Shown here: piece after piece, positions 33,921-44,855 of the stretch
Numbering within the stretch: the stretch's first letter is position 1
Layout of the letters: each line of letters opens with the position of its first letter
Assembly: GCA_009746045.1 (NCBI GenBank)
Contig: RPFO01000041.1
Location: 7,474,613-7,534,612 of the forward strand
Length of the DNA stretch: 60,000 bases
Source: Mesostigma viride
Taxonomy: Eukaryota > Streptophyta > Mesostigmatophyceae > Mesostigmatales > Mesostigmataceae
Direction of reading: 5' to 3'
The notes under the pieces: generated by a model
What the model was told of the DNA's origin: nothing
Databases searched by the model: none
What the model saw: the letters and a program-made list of their open reading frames with translations, nothing else
Position numbers and translations under genes: made by a program

Positions 33921-34062
33921 AATTAATTAATTAATTAGGAACATAACTCCGTTGGGAGTATATGTAGCACATAGCCCAGAGAAGGGGCATATTAATTAAT
34001 TAATTAAACTCGTGCTCCCGTTGGGGAGTCACGGAGCACCGAAGTGCTTTTAATCCCTGTGT
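33921..34062 (-). mobile_element. Two back-to-back retroposon 3' ends
   Basis: Positions 33921-33993 carry the ORF1-only retroposon end (hairpin actcc-gttg-ggagt, tatgtagcacatagccc). Positions 33994-34062 carry a LINE C-like end (tgctcccgttggggagtcac) continuing into aagtgcttttaatccctgt, which recurs at 39437-39456. Both are followed by taatt-type tails. Confidence 0.65.
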
Positions 34063-35777
34063 GTGCACTACAGGAGAAAGGGCAGAGACCCCCAGTCTCC
34101 TTCATGCCAAAGGCATGCCACAGCTGCAATCGGGCGCGGCTAGCTAAAAGGACAGGCTAACGATCCGGCAAACTGTGGGTGCAATAAGACCCATGTGAGC
34201 ATATCATAGCAAGGAGCGTGGGCAAGTAATCTGAACATAGCCAGGGCGTAGCATGGCTGTACTAGGACTAGGCTAAGGCTATGGCTGGTTGTGTACCGTG
34301 CGTTGGCGGCACGTGACTAGGTGTGTTGGCACAGCTAGGGGCAAGGTAGCCAAGCTCAGGTGGCATGGCAATCTGGGGCTGGACACTGCCTTAGAGGTAG
34401 ACACTAATTCTCAGGTTTCCATCATTGGGACCAGAGCTGCAGCAGGGTACAGCATGTCTGAGCCCAGCTATCAGTTTGTGTCTGACTTCAGTGGCGGGGT
34501 ACACGTGAAGGTACTGGGTGAGGTATCTATTCCTATCCTTGGACAGGACACTGCATTTTGTGTCTTGGAGGGCTATCAGGGACCTGCTCTTCTGGGGCAG
34601 AATTTCCTATGCCAGGATGGGGTACTAGTGATCACGTCCTCTCTCCTGACTAAGGAAGGGGCTGGTCAGGTCCCACTGATTAATTTCAGGACCACTCACC
34701 TATCACGTGCAGTAACCAGGTCGGTTAAGCGTGTGCAAGTGTGCCAGGGGCAGGAGCCCTTGGTTGATGACCTCATATTGCCAACTGCTAGTCATCCAAG
34801 CAGTCTGGGCATTGGTCCTCACTCACTTGCTGGACACAGCCCTATCAACTACCAAGGACTGGTGAAGCTCATGTCCTCTCCCATTATGTGTCCCCAGGTC
34901 ACACTGGGTCTGATTAAATCTGGGGAGGACTGGATCTCCAAGAAATGCGTGGAACCTGTCAATGACCTGCCTCCTGCACGGCGTCTACTCAAGCTCAAGT
35001 TTGTCATCAATATGAAGGAGGTGGACGGGGTCAAGGTACCACATGTCAGGCCAGTGCTGAATGAGTTCAAGGGTACTGCAGTGAGTGCACTGCTGAGGAG
35101 TTGTATACCCCTGGCATGCTGCATATGACACTTGGAGGCTGCTGCTGTTGTGTGTATTTCTAGGCCTTCTCAACAAGGGCTTGGACTATGGCTCAGTGGT
35201 GGTAGATTTCAAGAGAGCATTTCTGGAGGGGGATGCAGATGTGGCACAGGAAAAGTGGGAGGGCAAGACGCCTTTCTATGTCAGGGTGCCTGCTGTATGG
35301 AAACGGGACATTCACACTGAGTTCCTTAAAATCCTCAAGGGCCTGGAGGGCCTGAGGTCAAGTCCAATAATCTGGAGGGAGACACTCAACCGTTTCCTGA
35401 AGGAGCATTGCAACTTGAAGGTTTCTCCTGTAGACCCCTGTCTGTTTCTGGGGCAATGGGAAGGCCTACCAGTGTATGCTTCGCTGCACGGGGATGACCT
35501 GCATCTGCTGGCTCCTACGTCGTGGCTAAAGCAGTTGATCTCCATCATTAAGTCCAAGTTTCCTCTGGGTAGGGAGCAATGGCAGGTGGAGAATGAGCCT
35601 CTGCTGTTTGTAGGCATGGAGGCCACACTGGTGAAGAGGGGGGGAGAATGGCGTATGCTGCTGGTGGGGGGTAATGATTATCAAGAAACCCTCAGAGGGG
35701 ATTCATAGGTGTTTGCTCAATTTCACAAGTCTTCAAATGAGTAAAAAAAAAATCTTTCAGATCTGAGGGTACCTAAA

Positions 35778-36562
35778 GCTGGACTGTTGCAGGCAGCATG
35801 TAGACCATGAAAATAGACCACCCACGAAAATTGGGCTCATTCTGAGCTCAAATGGTGACATGTGACAGCATACATGTGCAGTTTTTCGTCATTTCCCCCC
35901 TTTTCTTACATGAAACAAATATGAATAGTGGACAAATGAACTCATTTCAGGCTGGATTCTTGCAGGCAGCATCTAGACCATGAAAATAGACCACCCACAA
36001 AAATTGGGCTCATTCTGAGCTCAAATGGTGACATGTGACAGCATACATGTGCAGTTTTTCGTCATTTTCCCCCTTTTCTTACATGAAACAAATATGAATA
36101 GTGGACAAATGAACTCATTTCAGGCTGGATTCTTGCAGGCAGCATGTAGACCATGAAAATAGACCACCCACAAAAATTGGGCTCATTCTGAGCTCAAATG
36201 GTGACATGTGACAGCATACATGTGCAGTTTTTCGTCATTTTCCCCCTTTTCTTACATGAAACAAATATGAATAGTGGACAAATGAACTCATTTCAGGCTG
36301 GATTCTTGCAGGCAGCATCTAGACCATGAAAATAGACCACCCACAAAAATTGGGCTCATTCTGAGCTCAAATGGTGACATGTGGCAGCATACATGTGCAG
36401 TTTTTCGTCATTTTCCCCCTTTTCTTACATGAAACAAATATGAATAGTGAACAAATGAACTCATATCAGGCTGGATTCTTGCAGGCAGCATTTATACCAT
36501 GAAAATAGACCACCCACAAAAATTGGGCTCATTATGAGCTCAAATGGTGACATGTGACAGCA
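35778..36562 (+). repeat. Left subterminal array of 173-bp repeats
   Basis: About 4.5 units with period 173 bp (gctggattctt at 35951, 36124, 36297, 36470). Each unit contains gaccatgaaaatagaccacc, gctcaaatggtgacatgtga and cagtttttcgtcatt. Two further diverged units lie at about 38692-39035 in the same orientation. Confidence 0.9.
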
Positions 36563-36565
36563 TAC

Positions 36566-38691
36566 ATTTGCTGAGCTTCGCTCATTTTATATATGACGCG
36601 TGGACGGGCTCAAAGGGGACCGACCTGCCGTAGGTAGCGTAAGACTAGCGCTTGTCACGAGGGTACTGCACCGGCCGGCCCTTTTTGTGCCTAGGCTGAG
36701 TGTGGTTCCGGAGTGCAGGCCTAGGTAGCTTCTAACGTACGTCACTAGACCTTGTTACCTGCGCCAGCCGCCAGGCGTGGCGCAACTGTGATTGGCAGTC
36801 AGTACACCTTGTACCTGCGCCAGCCGGCAGGCCTGCGTGGCGCAATGTGAATGATAGTCAGTACTTAGAGTGGTGTAGGGGACGTAGGGAGGCCTCTTTT
36901 CAGCTTCGCAACTTGATCCCAGCATTTGCTGGCAAGGTCGGCTGGCCGCTATGGCGGCTGCGCTGAATGTAAGACGATGCTATCGGCCTCTCCGGGCGTG
37001 GAGAGGCCTGGAATAAAATTCTTTATGTTCGCCACCCACCGTTACAGGCCACGGTAATGGTTGTTGGGTGGGGGGCTCTACGTTTTGAGTAAAATGGTGT
37101 GATTTCCGGCGCTGGGCCCACTGACGATTCCCCTCTACCCCTGGGTGCGGCAAGCGGCTTCCTGACACTGGGGAAGCTGCGATTTTAGTCGGACAACGTC
37201 AGGGAAGGAGCCATACAGGCCAGGGCCAGCGGCTACGGTGGAAAGAATCACAGGTGGAGGCGAATCTGCCTTAAACGTGGAGATGGCTAGCGCGGGGTGC
37301 CAGGGTAGCCCATAACTGCCAGGAGCCTGACAGCGGACCCGATCTTTCGGCCTGTGGCCAGACGGGAGTTTCGGGGAGGATGCGGGGCTGGAGCGAATCT
37401 TGGTGGGAGGAGCGCGCTCTTCATCATTGCCCAGTTTTTCAGCAAAGAATGTTCGCCTGGCGGGGCTGAAATTCTTGCTGTTTTATCGCCTTGTTTTTAT
37501 CCTGTATGATGCATTATAGGAAAAGCGATAAAGAGTTCGGTTCAGCCAGGGGGGCATATCTATGCCATAAAAAATTTCCTACAACAACACAAGCCCTGGT
37601 CAGGGCCTTGGCTAAGCAGTTTCCAAGCCAAGGCCTTGGTAGGGTAGAGGGCCTATCGCCACAAAGGTTTCAATGCCGGGAAATCCCAGCCTCGGGGGTG
37701 GGGCTGGTGATGGGTCCTGGGCTTGTGAGAGACGGTCCGGGGGCGTAAGGCCTAATGAGCAGCCGCTGGAAACCGCCCCCCTAACGGGGGGAACGACATG
37801 GGTGCCGCCCTGCGTCCGCCGGGAAACCGTAGCGGCCACACGGGGGCGGCAGTACAGCCGTGGCAGCGTGCAGGAGGGGGGCCATGGGCGGAAAGAAAAT
37901 CGGCACCAAGGTTGGCGACAGCCTTGGTGGCCAAGAAGGAGGTGTGGGGGCAACACCTTGTGTTCGAGTATGCTGGGCCCCCAGCATGGTGCTACAATAA
38001 CCAACTTGATAATGATGTGCACTGAGTTTGAAGGTGTGGTATAGGCTGTCCGTATAAAGCCTAGCACACAAAAATGTAAAATAAATGTTTCTCTTGGTGG
38101 GAAGGAACTCCAATGGACCAAAAACAAGAAATGTATTTGCTGAGCTTCGCTCATTTTATATATGACGCGTGGACGGGCTCAAAGGGGACCGACCTGCCGT
38201 AGGTAGCGTAAGACTAGCGCTTGTCACGAGGGTACTGCACCGGCCGGCCCTTTTTGTGCCTAGGCTGAGTGTGGTTCCGGAGTGCAGGCCTAGGTAGCTT
38301 CTAACGTACGTCACTAGACCTTGTTACCTGCGCCAGCCGCCAGGCGTGGCGCAACTGTGATTGGCAGTCAGTACACCTTGTACCTGCGCCAGCCGGCAGG
38401 CCTGCGTGGCGCAATGTGAATGATAGTCAGTACTTAGAGTGGTGTAGGGGACGTAGGGAGGCCTCTTTTCAGCTCCCACCCACCCACCCACGCTGCTAAG
38501 AGGGGCAACACCTTGTGTTCGAGTATGCTGGGCCCCCAGCATGGTGCTACAATAACCAACTTGATAATGATGTGCACTGAGTTTGAAGGTGTGGTATAGG
38601 CTGTCCGTATAAAGCCTAGCACACAAAAATGTAAAATAAATGTTTCTCTTGGTGGGAAGGAACTCCAATGGACCAAAAACAAGAAATGTAT
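36566..38691. repeat. Tandemly duplicated module A-X-B / A'-x-B'
   Basis: A (36566-36905) equals A' (38135-38474), 340 bp. B (37947-38136) equals B' (38502-38691), 190 bp. The A-B spacer is 1041 bp in the first copy and only 27 bp (ccacccaccc-rich) in the second. A contains two hairpins with tgcgcca...tggcgca stems and a tttatatatg TATA-like box; B contains aataaa. ORFs inside X show no family likeness. Confidence 0.85.
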
Positions 38692-39036
38692 GTGCAGTTT
38701 TTCGTCATTTCCCCCCTTTTCTTACATGAAACAAATATGAATAGTGAACAAATGAACTCATTTCAGGCTGGATTCTTGCAAGCAGCATCTAGACCATGAA
38801 AATAGACCACCCACAAAAATTGGGCTCATTATGAGCTCAAATGGTGACATGTGACAGTGTAAATATGCAGCTTTTCGTCATTTGCACCGGTTTCTTACAT
38901 GAAACAAATAGGAATCATGACCAAATGAACTCATATCAAGCTGGATTCTTGCAAGCAACATTTAAACCATAATACTAGACCACCTACAAAAATTGGGCTC
39001 ATTCGATCTGAGCTCAAATGGTGACATGTGACAGTA

Positions 39037-39244
39037 TATGAAAAGAGACAACAAACGTGGACTGAAGCATTGGCACGCTGAGCCCCGTGCATGTCTGAGA
39101 CCAGTTGTCTGAAAAGAGACAACAAACGTGGCAGCATGGCACGCCGAGCCCCGTGCATGTCTGAGACCAGTTGTCTGAAAAGAGACAACAAGCGTGGAAG
39201 CATGGCACGCCGAGCCCCGTGCATGTCTGAGACCAGTTGTCTGA
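39037..39244. repeat. Three ~65-bp tandem repeats
   Basis: The unit contains tgaaaagagacaacaaacgt, gcacgcygagccccgtgcat and gtctgagaccagttgtc; three copies end at about 39242. It lies between the 173-bp repeats and a retroposon 3' tail remnant on the minus strand (39362-39456). Confidence 0.8.
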
Positions 39245-39638
39245 ACTGAAACGTAAAAAGCGCGGATCCGCGTAAGGCGCGATGTCTACTGGCGCAGGAC
39301 AGTATATATATATAAGTAACATTTAAACTCAGCCCAGTTTTGACGTCATTTCCAACTGAAAAAATTATTAATTAAATAATTCATTGATAAAACACGCGCT
39401 CCTATTGGGGAGTCGCAGAGCACAATAATACATGTTAAAGTGCTTTTCATCCCTGTATGTTGCACGCTGGGATCTAAAACTGAAAATTTTAAACTCACAT
39501 CAATAAGGCTAGTCTGAGTCTGAGTCATCAATTATGTGGGGAGGGCGGCGCTTGTGGCGCGGGGTCGCCTTCGCTTGCTTGCTAGCCGTGCCCCGGTGTG
39601 CGACCTGCTTCGATCCGAACGCACTCTACTATCTCCGC

Positions 39639-39929
39639 CTAACCTCGCGCAGTCGAGTCGGGTGGCAGATTGGGTAACTCTACACCTGGGCATGCGCAAA
39701 GCGCAGCTCGCACCTCATCTAACCCTACTATTTCATCGTCCCCGTCTGTGTAGAGCACATGGACCATGTTGTGCTCCTTATTAAACGCCGTCACATGGGC
39801 ATGATACCGCTTCTCCCCTGAGTTTGGGCCTGAAAATATCTTGCATACCGGGGTCCCCACCAACCATTCCGGCTCGTGCACGTCCATGACATGCGATTTG
39901 AAAAGTGCCATCGCCGTCTTCTCCGCCAT
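39639..39929 (-). CDS. Tudor-like small ORF inside the TIR element
   Basis: A 96-codon ORF with its own ATG. The core EWLVGTPVCKIFSG ... KRYHAHVTAFNKEHNMVHVL and YTDGDDEIVGLDEV has the spacing of Tudor/Agenet-like chromatin-reader domains (V-G-x-x-V-x-K-x-F, then a strand, then Y-x-D-G-D-x-E). A conserved aromatic cage cannot be verified. It may be a host gene fragment captured by the transposon or part of a degraded element protein. No intron or partner domain is seen. Confidence 0.45.
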   Translation of the reverse strand: MAEKTAMALFKSHVMDVHEPEWLVGTPVCKIFSGPNSGEKRYHAHVTAFNKEHNMVHVLYTDGDDEIVGLDEVRAALCACPGVELPNLPPDSTARG

Positions 39930-41144
39930 TGCTGATTCCGTTTTCTGTGCTTATTCCGTTTTCCCACCCCTCATGTTTCGCGCACATACGAAAAGGACTT
40001 GAATTTCCTTGCTAACAGGTCGGTCTCGGCAATTCATCTTGCATTCACTGGAATTCATTCATCGAAGCCCCGAGACTGCCCGTCCAGTCTGAACATACGA
40101 AAAGGACTTGAATTTCCTTGCTAACAGGTCGGTCTCGGCAATTCATCTTGCATTCACTGGAATTCACTCATCGAAGCCCCGAGACTGCCCGTCCAGTCTG
40201 AACATACGAAAAGGACTTGAATTTCCTTGCTAACAGGTCGGTCTCGGCAATTCATCTTGCATTCACTGGAATTCACTCATCGAAGCCCCGAGACTGCCCG
40301 TCCAGTCTGAACATACGAAAAGGACTTGAATTTCCTTGCTAACAGGTCGGTCTCGGCAATTCATCTTGCATTCACTGGAATTCACTCATCGAAGCCCCGA
40401 GACTGCCCGTCCAGTCTGAACATACGAAAAGGACTTGAATTTCCTTGCTAACAGGTCGGTCTCGGCAATTCATCTTGCATTCACTGGAATTCACTCATCG
40501 AAGCCCCGAGACTGCCCGTCCAGTCTGAACATACGAAAAGGACTTGAATTTCCTTGCTAACAGGTCGGTCTCGGCAATTCATCTTGCATTCACTGGAATT
40601 CACTCATCGAAGCCCCGAGACTGCCCGTCCAGTCTGAACATACGAAAAGGACTTGAATTTCCTTGCTAACAGGTCGGTCTCGGCAATTCATCTTGCATTC
40701 ACTGGAATTCACTCATCGAAGCCCCGAGACTGCCCGTCCAGTCTGAACATACGAAAAGGACTTGAATTTCCTTGCTAACAGGTCGGTCTCGGCAATTCAT
40801 CTTGCATTCACTGGAATTCACTCATCGAAGCCCCGAGACTGCCCGTCCAGTCTGAACATACGAAAAGGACTTGAATTTCCTTGCTAACAGGTCGGTCTCG
40901 GCAATTCATCTTGCATTCACTGGAATTCACTCATCGAAGCCCCGAGACTGCCCGTCCAGTCTGAACATACGAAAAGGACTTGAATTTCCTTGCTAACAGG
41001 TCGGTCTCGGCAATTCATCTTGCATTCACTGGAATTCACTCATCGAAGCCCCGAGACTGCCCGTCCAGTCTGAACATACGAAAAGGACGAATTTCCTTGC
41101 TAACAGGTCGGTCTCGGCAATTCATCTTGCATTCACTGGAATTC

Positions 41145-42676
41145 CGGTGAAATGGGTGTTAGTTTATTTCCATATAACAGTTAAGGTGACCCAGGTATGC
41201 CAAAAATAGCCTGAAATGCCTAGTTTTGCCTAAATTGGGGTGCCCGCATTAATAAGGCGCGCCCTGCGACCAAGGTAGCCATTGTACTGTAGATATATCG
41301 TCATCCGGCATACGTGTAAAGACCTGGTTCATGCCCATGAGTGCATGGAAGACTTCCAGGGGGCTGGGGGTGTCATTGTTAGGGCCCGGGTCCCATACTT
41401 TGTGTTGTTCCGTCGCCAGGAGCCAGTAACGACGCATAGCCAGGTTCCAAGAGGAGATAAACCGGCGGACCACGGCACCTCTCGTGTACGCGGCACGTAA
41501 CGTGAATACGGTCTCGTTGCGAACTTGCCATATGGTGTGAAGCATCGTCGTGCGTAGCCATATCCATGCCATCTGGTTGGCTGTGAGGCTCGCGTCCCGT
41601 AATCCCGTGATGCCGAAAATAACCGTAGATAGTGTGACGGTGGTGGGGGAGCTGTAATAGCCATCCACTTGGCCCATATACCCAGCAGCCATTGCCAAAC
41701 CCCGGCGAGTTGGCAGTCCAGAAATCTGTGCTCAATTGTTTCATCTGGAAAGTTGCATAAGCACGCCGCCGCGTGGGAGTACCGGTGGTGCAATTGGGAA
41801 TTGACCCCGATGGCCCGATGCATAAGCAGGTGCTGGACGTCGGTGGCCCGTTTGTCAACCAATGGGTGATCAACTGCCAAGGTAATGTTCTTGATCCAGG
41901 TGTAGCCCGGCCACTCGGGGTGCCAGCGGAGGCGACCCGGGTGCATCCTATGATTTTTATGTAGAAGTAGCCGGTATCCCCAGTCTGCCGTGTACTCGAA
42001 AAGGCACTTCGTCATGGGGGTGCCGCCAGATGTGAGGACCCACCCAAATTCTAGCGGGTCTAGAGCAAGCGTGTCCAGTCGCCCTTTGCCAACATGTAGC
42101 CATGTGGTGTCGCGTATCAAGTGCTGTGGTGGGGTCCAAGGGTAACATGCACGCCTGTGACAGTGACCACGGGACCACTCGAATGCGGTGACATTGAAAT
42201 GCTGGAATGTAGGCGTACGATGTAATCAATTTGCCGAGAAGTCCTTGACCGTCGGGTGTCTCCTGGAGCAATTGTATGGTAACGCCCGTCGACGCGACCG
42301 CAACGATGCAGCCCTTATGTATGGGCGTGTCGCGATCCGGGTAATAGCTCACCCATTCCCCGACTTGTAGGGGTTTGCGTGGGGTTGTCATGAGGGTATG
42401 CCATCCTGCGGGAATTGCTTGTAGAAGGTTGTCCCAAGCTGGTCGGCTGGGCATGTTTGCGATCCACGCACTGATTTCCGTGTATGTTAGGAGGCGATAT
42501 CGGTCACCGTCAGCCGCGTATAAATCGATGATTCGCGTAACCGGCGGGTTGGCCGTCAAAAAGCCCTCATATGGGTTGCGGCCGCTTAAAACACCAAACA
42601 CATTATGCTCACTATCGCGCAGCAAATCATTGAAATATAATGGTTGGCGTGCCACCTCTTCCCGCGTGGTAGGGTG
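41145..42676 (-). mobile_element. 5'-truncated LINE B-family copy in the satellite
   Basis: It is flanked by the 14-bp TSD attcactggaattc (41131-41144 and 42677-42690), which is part of the satellite unit. The 3' end is at 41145 (rc ...aacacccatttcaccg). It contains only the C-terminal part of the RT ORF. Confidence 0.88.
41249..42676 (-). pseudogene. LINE B-family RT C-terminal remnant with frameshift
   Basis: Two overlapping open frames (42682-41957 and 42120-41329, then 41698-41249) together follow LINE B: EEVARQPLYFNDLL, SGRNPYEGFLT, YRLLTYTEISAWIANMP, then HLLMHRAIGV ... CLCNFPDETIEHRFLDC (zf-RVT-type cluster) and the end VQWLPWSQGAPY. Frame changes occur near 41960-42110 and near 41600-41700. 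It is clearly the same family as LINE B but well diverged. Confidence 0.82.
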
Positions 42677-42839
42677 ATTCACTGGAATTCATTCATCGAA
42701 GACCCGAGACTGCCCGTCCAGTCTGAACTTCATACTACCGTTGTACGAAATTCAGACTGCACGAACCTCGAGGATTGTCAATGAATGCCCATGAATTTCA
42801 TTTGGTCGCACAAAAATGTTTTATTCAAGAGAACAGTGG

Positions 42840-44125
42840 CAATGGCATCAAACTGCATTGTTTTCCTTTAATTTGTCACCTTTTGAGCTGTAAACAGTCT
42901 ATTTTGATGGTCTACATGCTGCTTACAAGTTTCCAGCCTGATCTGAGTTCATTTGTTCAATATTCATATTTGTTTCATGTAAGATAACCGAGAAAATGAC
43001 GAAAAACTGCACATGTATGCTGTCACGTGTCACCATTTGAGCTCAGAATGAGCCCAATTTTTGTGGGTGGTCTATTTTTATGGTCTAGATGCTGCCTGCA
43101 AGAATCCAGCCTGAAATGAGTTCATTTGTTCACTGTTCATATTTGTTTCATGTAAGAAAAGGGGGAAAATGACGAAAAACTGCACATGTATGCTGCCACA
43201 TGTCACCATTTGAGCTCAGAATGAGCCCAATTTTTGTGGGTGGTCTATTTTCATGGTCTAGATGCTGCCTGCAAGAACCCAGCCTGATATGAGTTCATTT
43301 GTTCACTGTTCATATTTGTTTCATGTAAGAAAAGGGGGAAAATGACGAAAAACTGCACATGTATGCTGTCACATGTCACCATTTGAGCTCAGAATGAGCC
43401 CAATTTTTGTGGTTGGTCTATTTTCATGGTCTAGATGCTGCCTGCAAGAATCCAGCCTGATATGAGTTCATTTGTTCACTATTCATATTTGTTTCATGTA
43501 AGAAAAGGGGGAAAATGACGAAAAACTGCACATGTATGCGGTCAAATGTCACCATTTGAGCTCAGAATGAGCCCAATTTTTGTGGGTGGTCTATTTTCAT
43601 GGTCTAGATGCTGCCTGCAAGAACCCAGCCTGATATGAGTTCATTTGTCCACTGTTCATATTTGTTTCATGTAAGAAAAGGGGGAAAATGACGAAAAACT
43701 GCACATGTATGCTGTCACATGTCACCATTTGAGCTCAGAATGAGCCCAATTTTTGTGGGTGGTCTATTTTCATGGTATAAATGCTGCCTGCAAGAATCCA
43801 GCCTGATATGAGTTCATTTGTTCACTATTCATATTTGTTTCATGTAAGAAAAGGGGGAAAATGACGAAAAACTGCACATGTATGCTGTCACATGTCACCA
43901 TTTGAGCTCAGAATGAGCCCAATTTTTGTGGGTGGTCTATTTTCATGGTATAAATGCTGCCTGCAAGAATCCAGCCTGATATGAGTTCATTTGTTCACTA
44001 TTCATATTTGTTTCATGTAAGAAAAGGGGGAAAATGACGAAAAACTGCACATGTATGCTGTCACATGTCACCATTTGAGCTCAGAATGAGCCCAATTTTT
44101 GTGGGTGGTCTATTTTCATGGTCTG
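42840..44125 (-). repeat. Right subterminal array of 173-bp repeats (inverted)
   Basis: At least seven units in opposite orientation to the left array (cagcctgatatgagttcatt about every 173 bp from 42925 to 43977). The outermost unit is cut at ggtctgaaggctgg, about 100 bp inside the right TIR. Confidence 0.9.
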
Positions 44126-44855
44126 AAGGCTGGATGACCCCTGCTTTATTGACAAATATAAGGATTTAATCACATGTGGAAAAATTGAGTAAAATTTATG
44201 AAATTGAGCAAACACTTATGAATCCCCTCTCATTAGCAAGCTTCCTCCAGTCATCACGCAGGCACTGTGTCCTATGGTCAGGGGCATGGTTGCTTGGGTG
44301 GCAGGTATTTCCAGGCCAGACCTTATGGTCATCGCCAGGTTGCCTGATGACATGCTGATGGAGTTAGGGTCTGCCAAGGTGGCTGATCAGGTCAGGGCTT
44401 CATCTGGCATTCTGTTGTCTGCAGTGGATTTATCACAACCCATTTGCATGGAGCTCTATGTGGATAGCTCAATGGACAGCAGGCAGGTCTCCAAGGTCAG
44501 GGGCAGGGCTGCAGGGCTCTTTGTGCTCAGACAGGAGGGCCTGGGGAGTTTGGTGAGCTGGTTTAGTCGCCTGCACAAACGGGTGGCTGTCAGCAGTGAT
44601 GTGACAGAATGCAGGGCTATTTGTGAAGGCATTCACACAAGCCTTTATCTGAAGGAGTTGCTTCATCAGATGACTTCTAACACTCCTTGGCCACTTCAGG
44701 TTACCACTCTTCTCAAAACAGACTCCATGGGGATGGTGCAGTTTGTGCACAGGCAGATGGCCAGAAGTAGGGACTTTGATTATCTCCTTCTTAAGGAATT
44801 GTCCTCCTTGGCCAATATTGAGCATATCCCTGGGGTTGACAATCCTGCTGCATGA

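Larger units (their letters stand above)
39983..42735. repeat. 109-bp satellite array, interrupted by a LINE
   Basis: About 10.7 near-identical units of 109 bp (acatacgaaaaggac at 39984, 40093, 40202, 40311 ... 41074). The unit contains ggtcggtctcgg ... ccccgagactgcc, an inverted GTCTCGG/CCGAGAC pair. The last unit resumes at 42677-42735 after the LINE. The tract between units has no spacers, so it is a tandem satellite. Confidence 0.93.
35695..44229. mobile_element. 8.5-kb TIR transposon with subterminal repeat arrays, non-autonomous
   Basis: The TIRs are 35695-35725 and the inverse of 44199-44229, about 31 bp starting GAGGGGATTCATA with one mismatch. The TSD is TCA (35692-35694, 44230-44232). 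The empty site is confirmed because removal restores the host RT reading frame. The interior holds inverted arrays of a 173-bp repeat at both ends, a duplicated 340/190-bp module, a Tudor-like ORF, a 109-bp satellite and a truncated LINE. No transposase was recognised. A 3-bp TSD fits CACTA/EnSpm or PIF/Harbinger, but neither signature terminus is present, so the superfamily is open. Confidence 0.8.
34289..44855 (+). pseudogene. Copia-like protease-RT-RNase H frame, split by an 8.5-kb TIR element
   Basis: The left part has a retropepsin-like region (LDTALEVDTNSQVSIIGT ... ALLGQNFL), then an RT entry (LLKLKFVINMKEVDGVKVPH), a frameshift near 35100-35150, and RT core (VVDFKRAFLEGD, SPVDPCLFLGQ, LHGDDLHLL in place of YVDDM) to 35694. 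The right part, from 44233, reads SKLPPVITQALCPMVRGMVA, GISRPDL, then RNase H (MELYVDSSMDSRQ ... SSDVTECRAICEG ... LLKTDSMG). Removing 35695-44229 and one TCA joins the codons in frame (QETL|ISKLPP). Protease leads straight into RT with no integrase between them, unlike normal Copia order. LTRs were not found. It is non-functional (frameshift and insertion). Confidence 0.75.

Noticed and set aside
39983-41145. Possible CRISPR array
   Set aside because: The 109-bp units are tandem with no unique spacers, and the DNA is eukaryotic.
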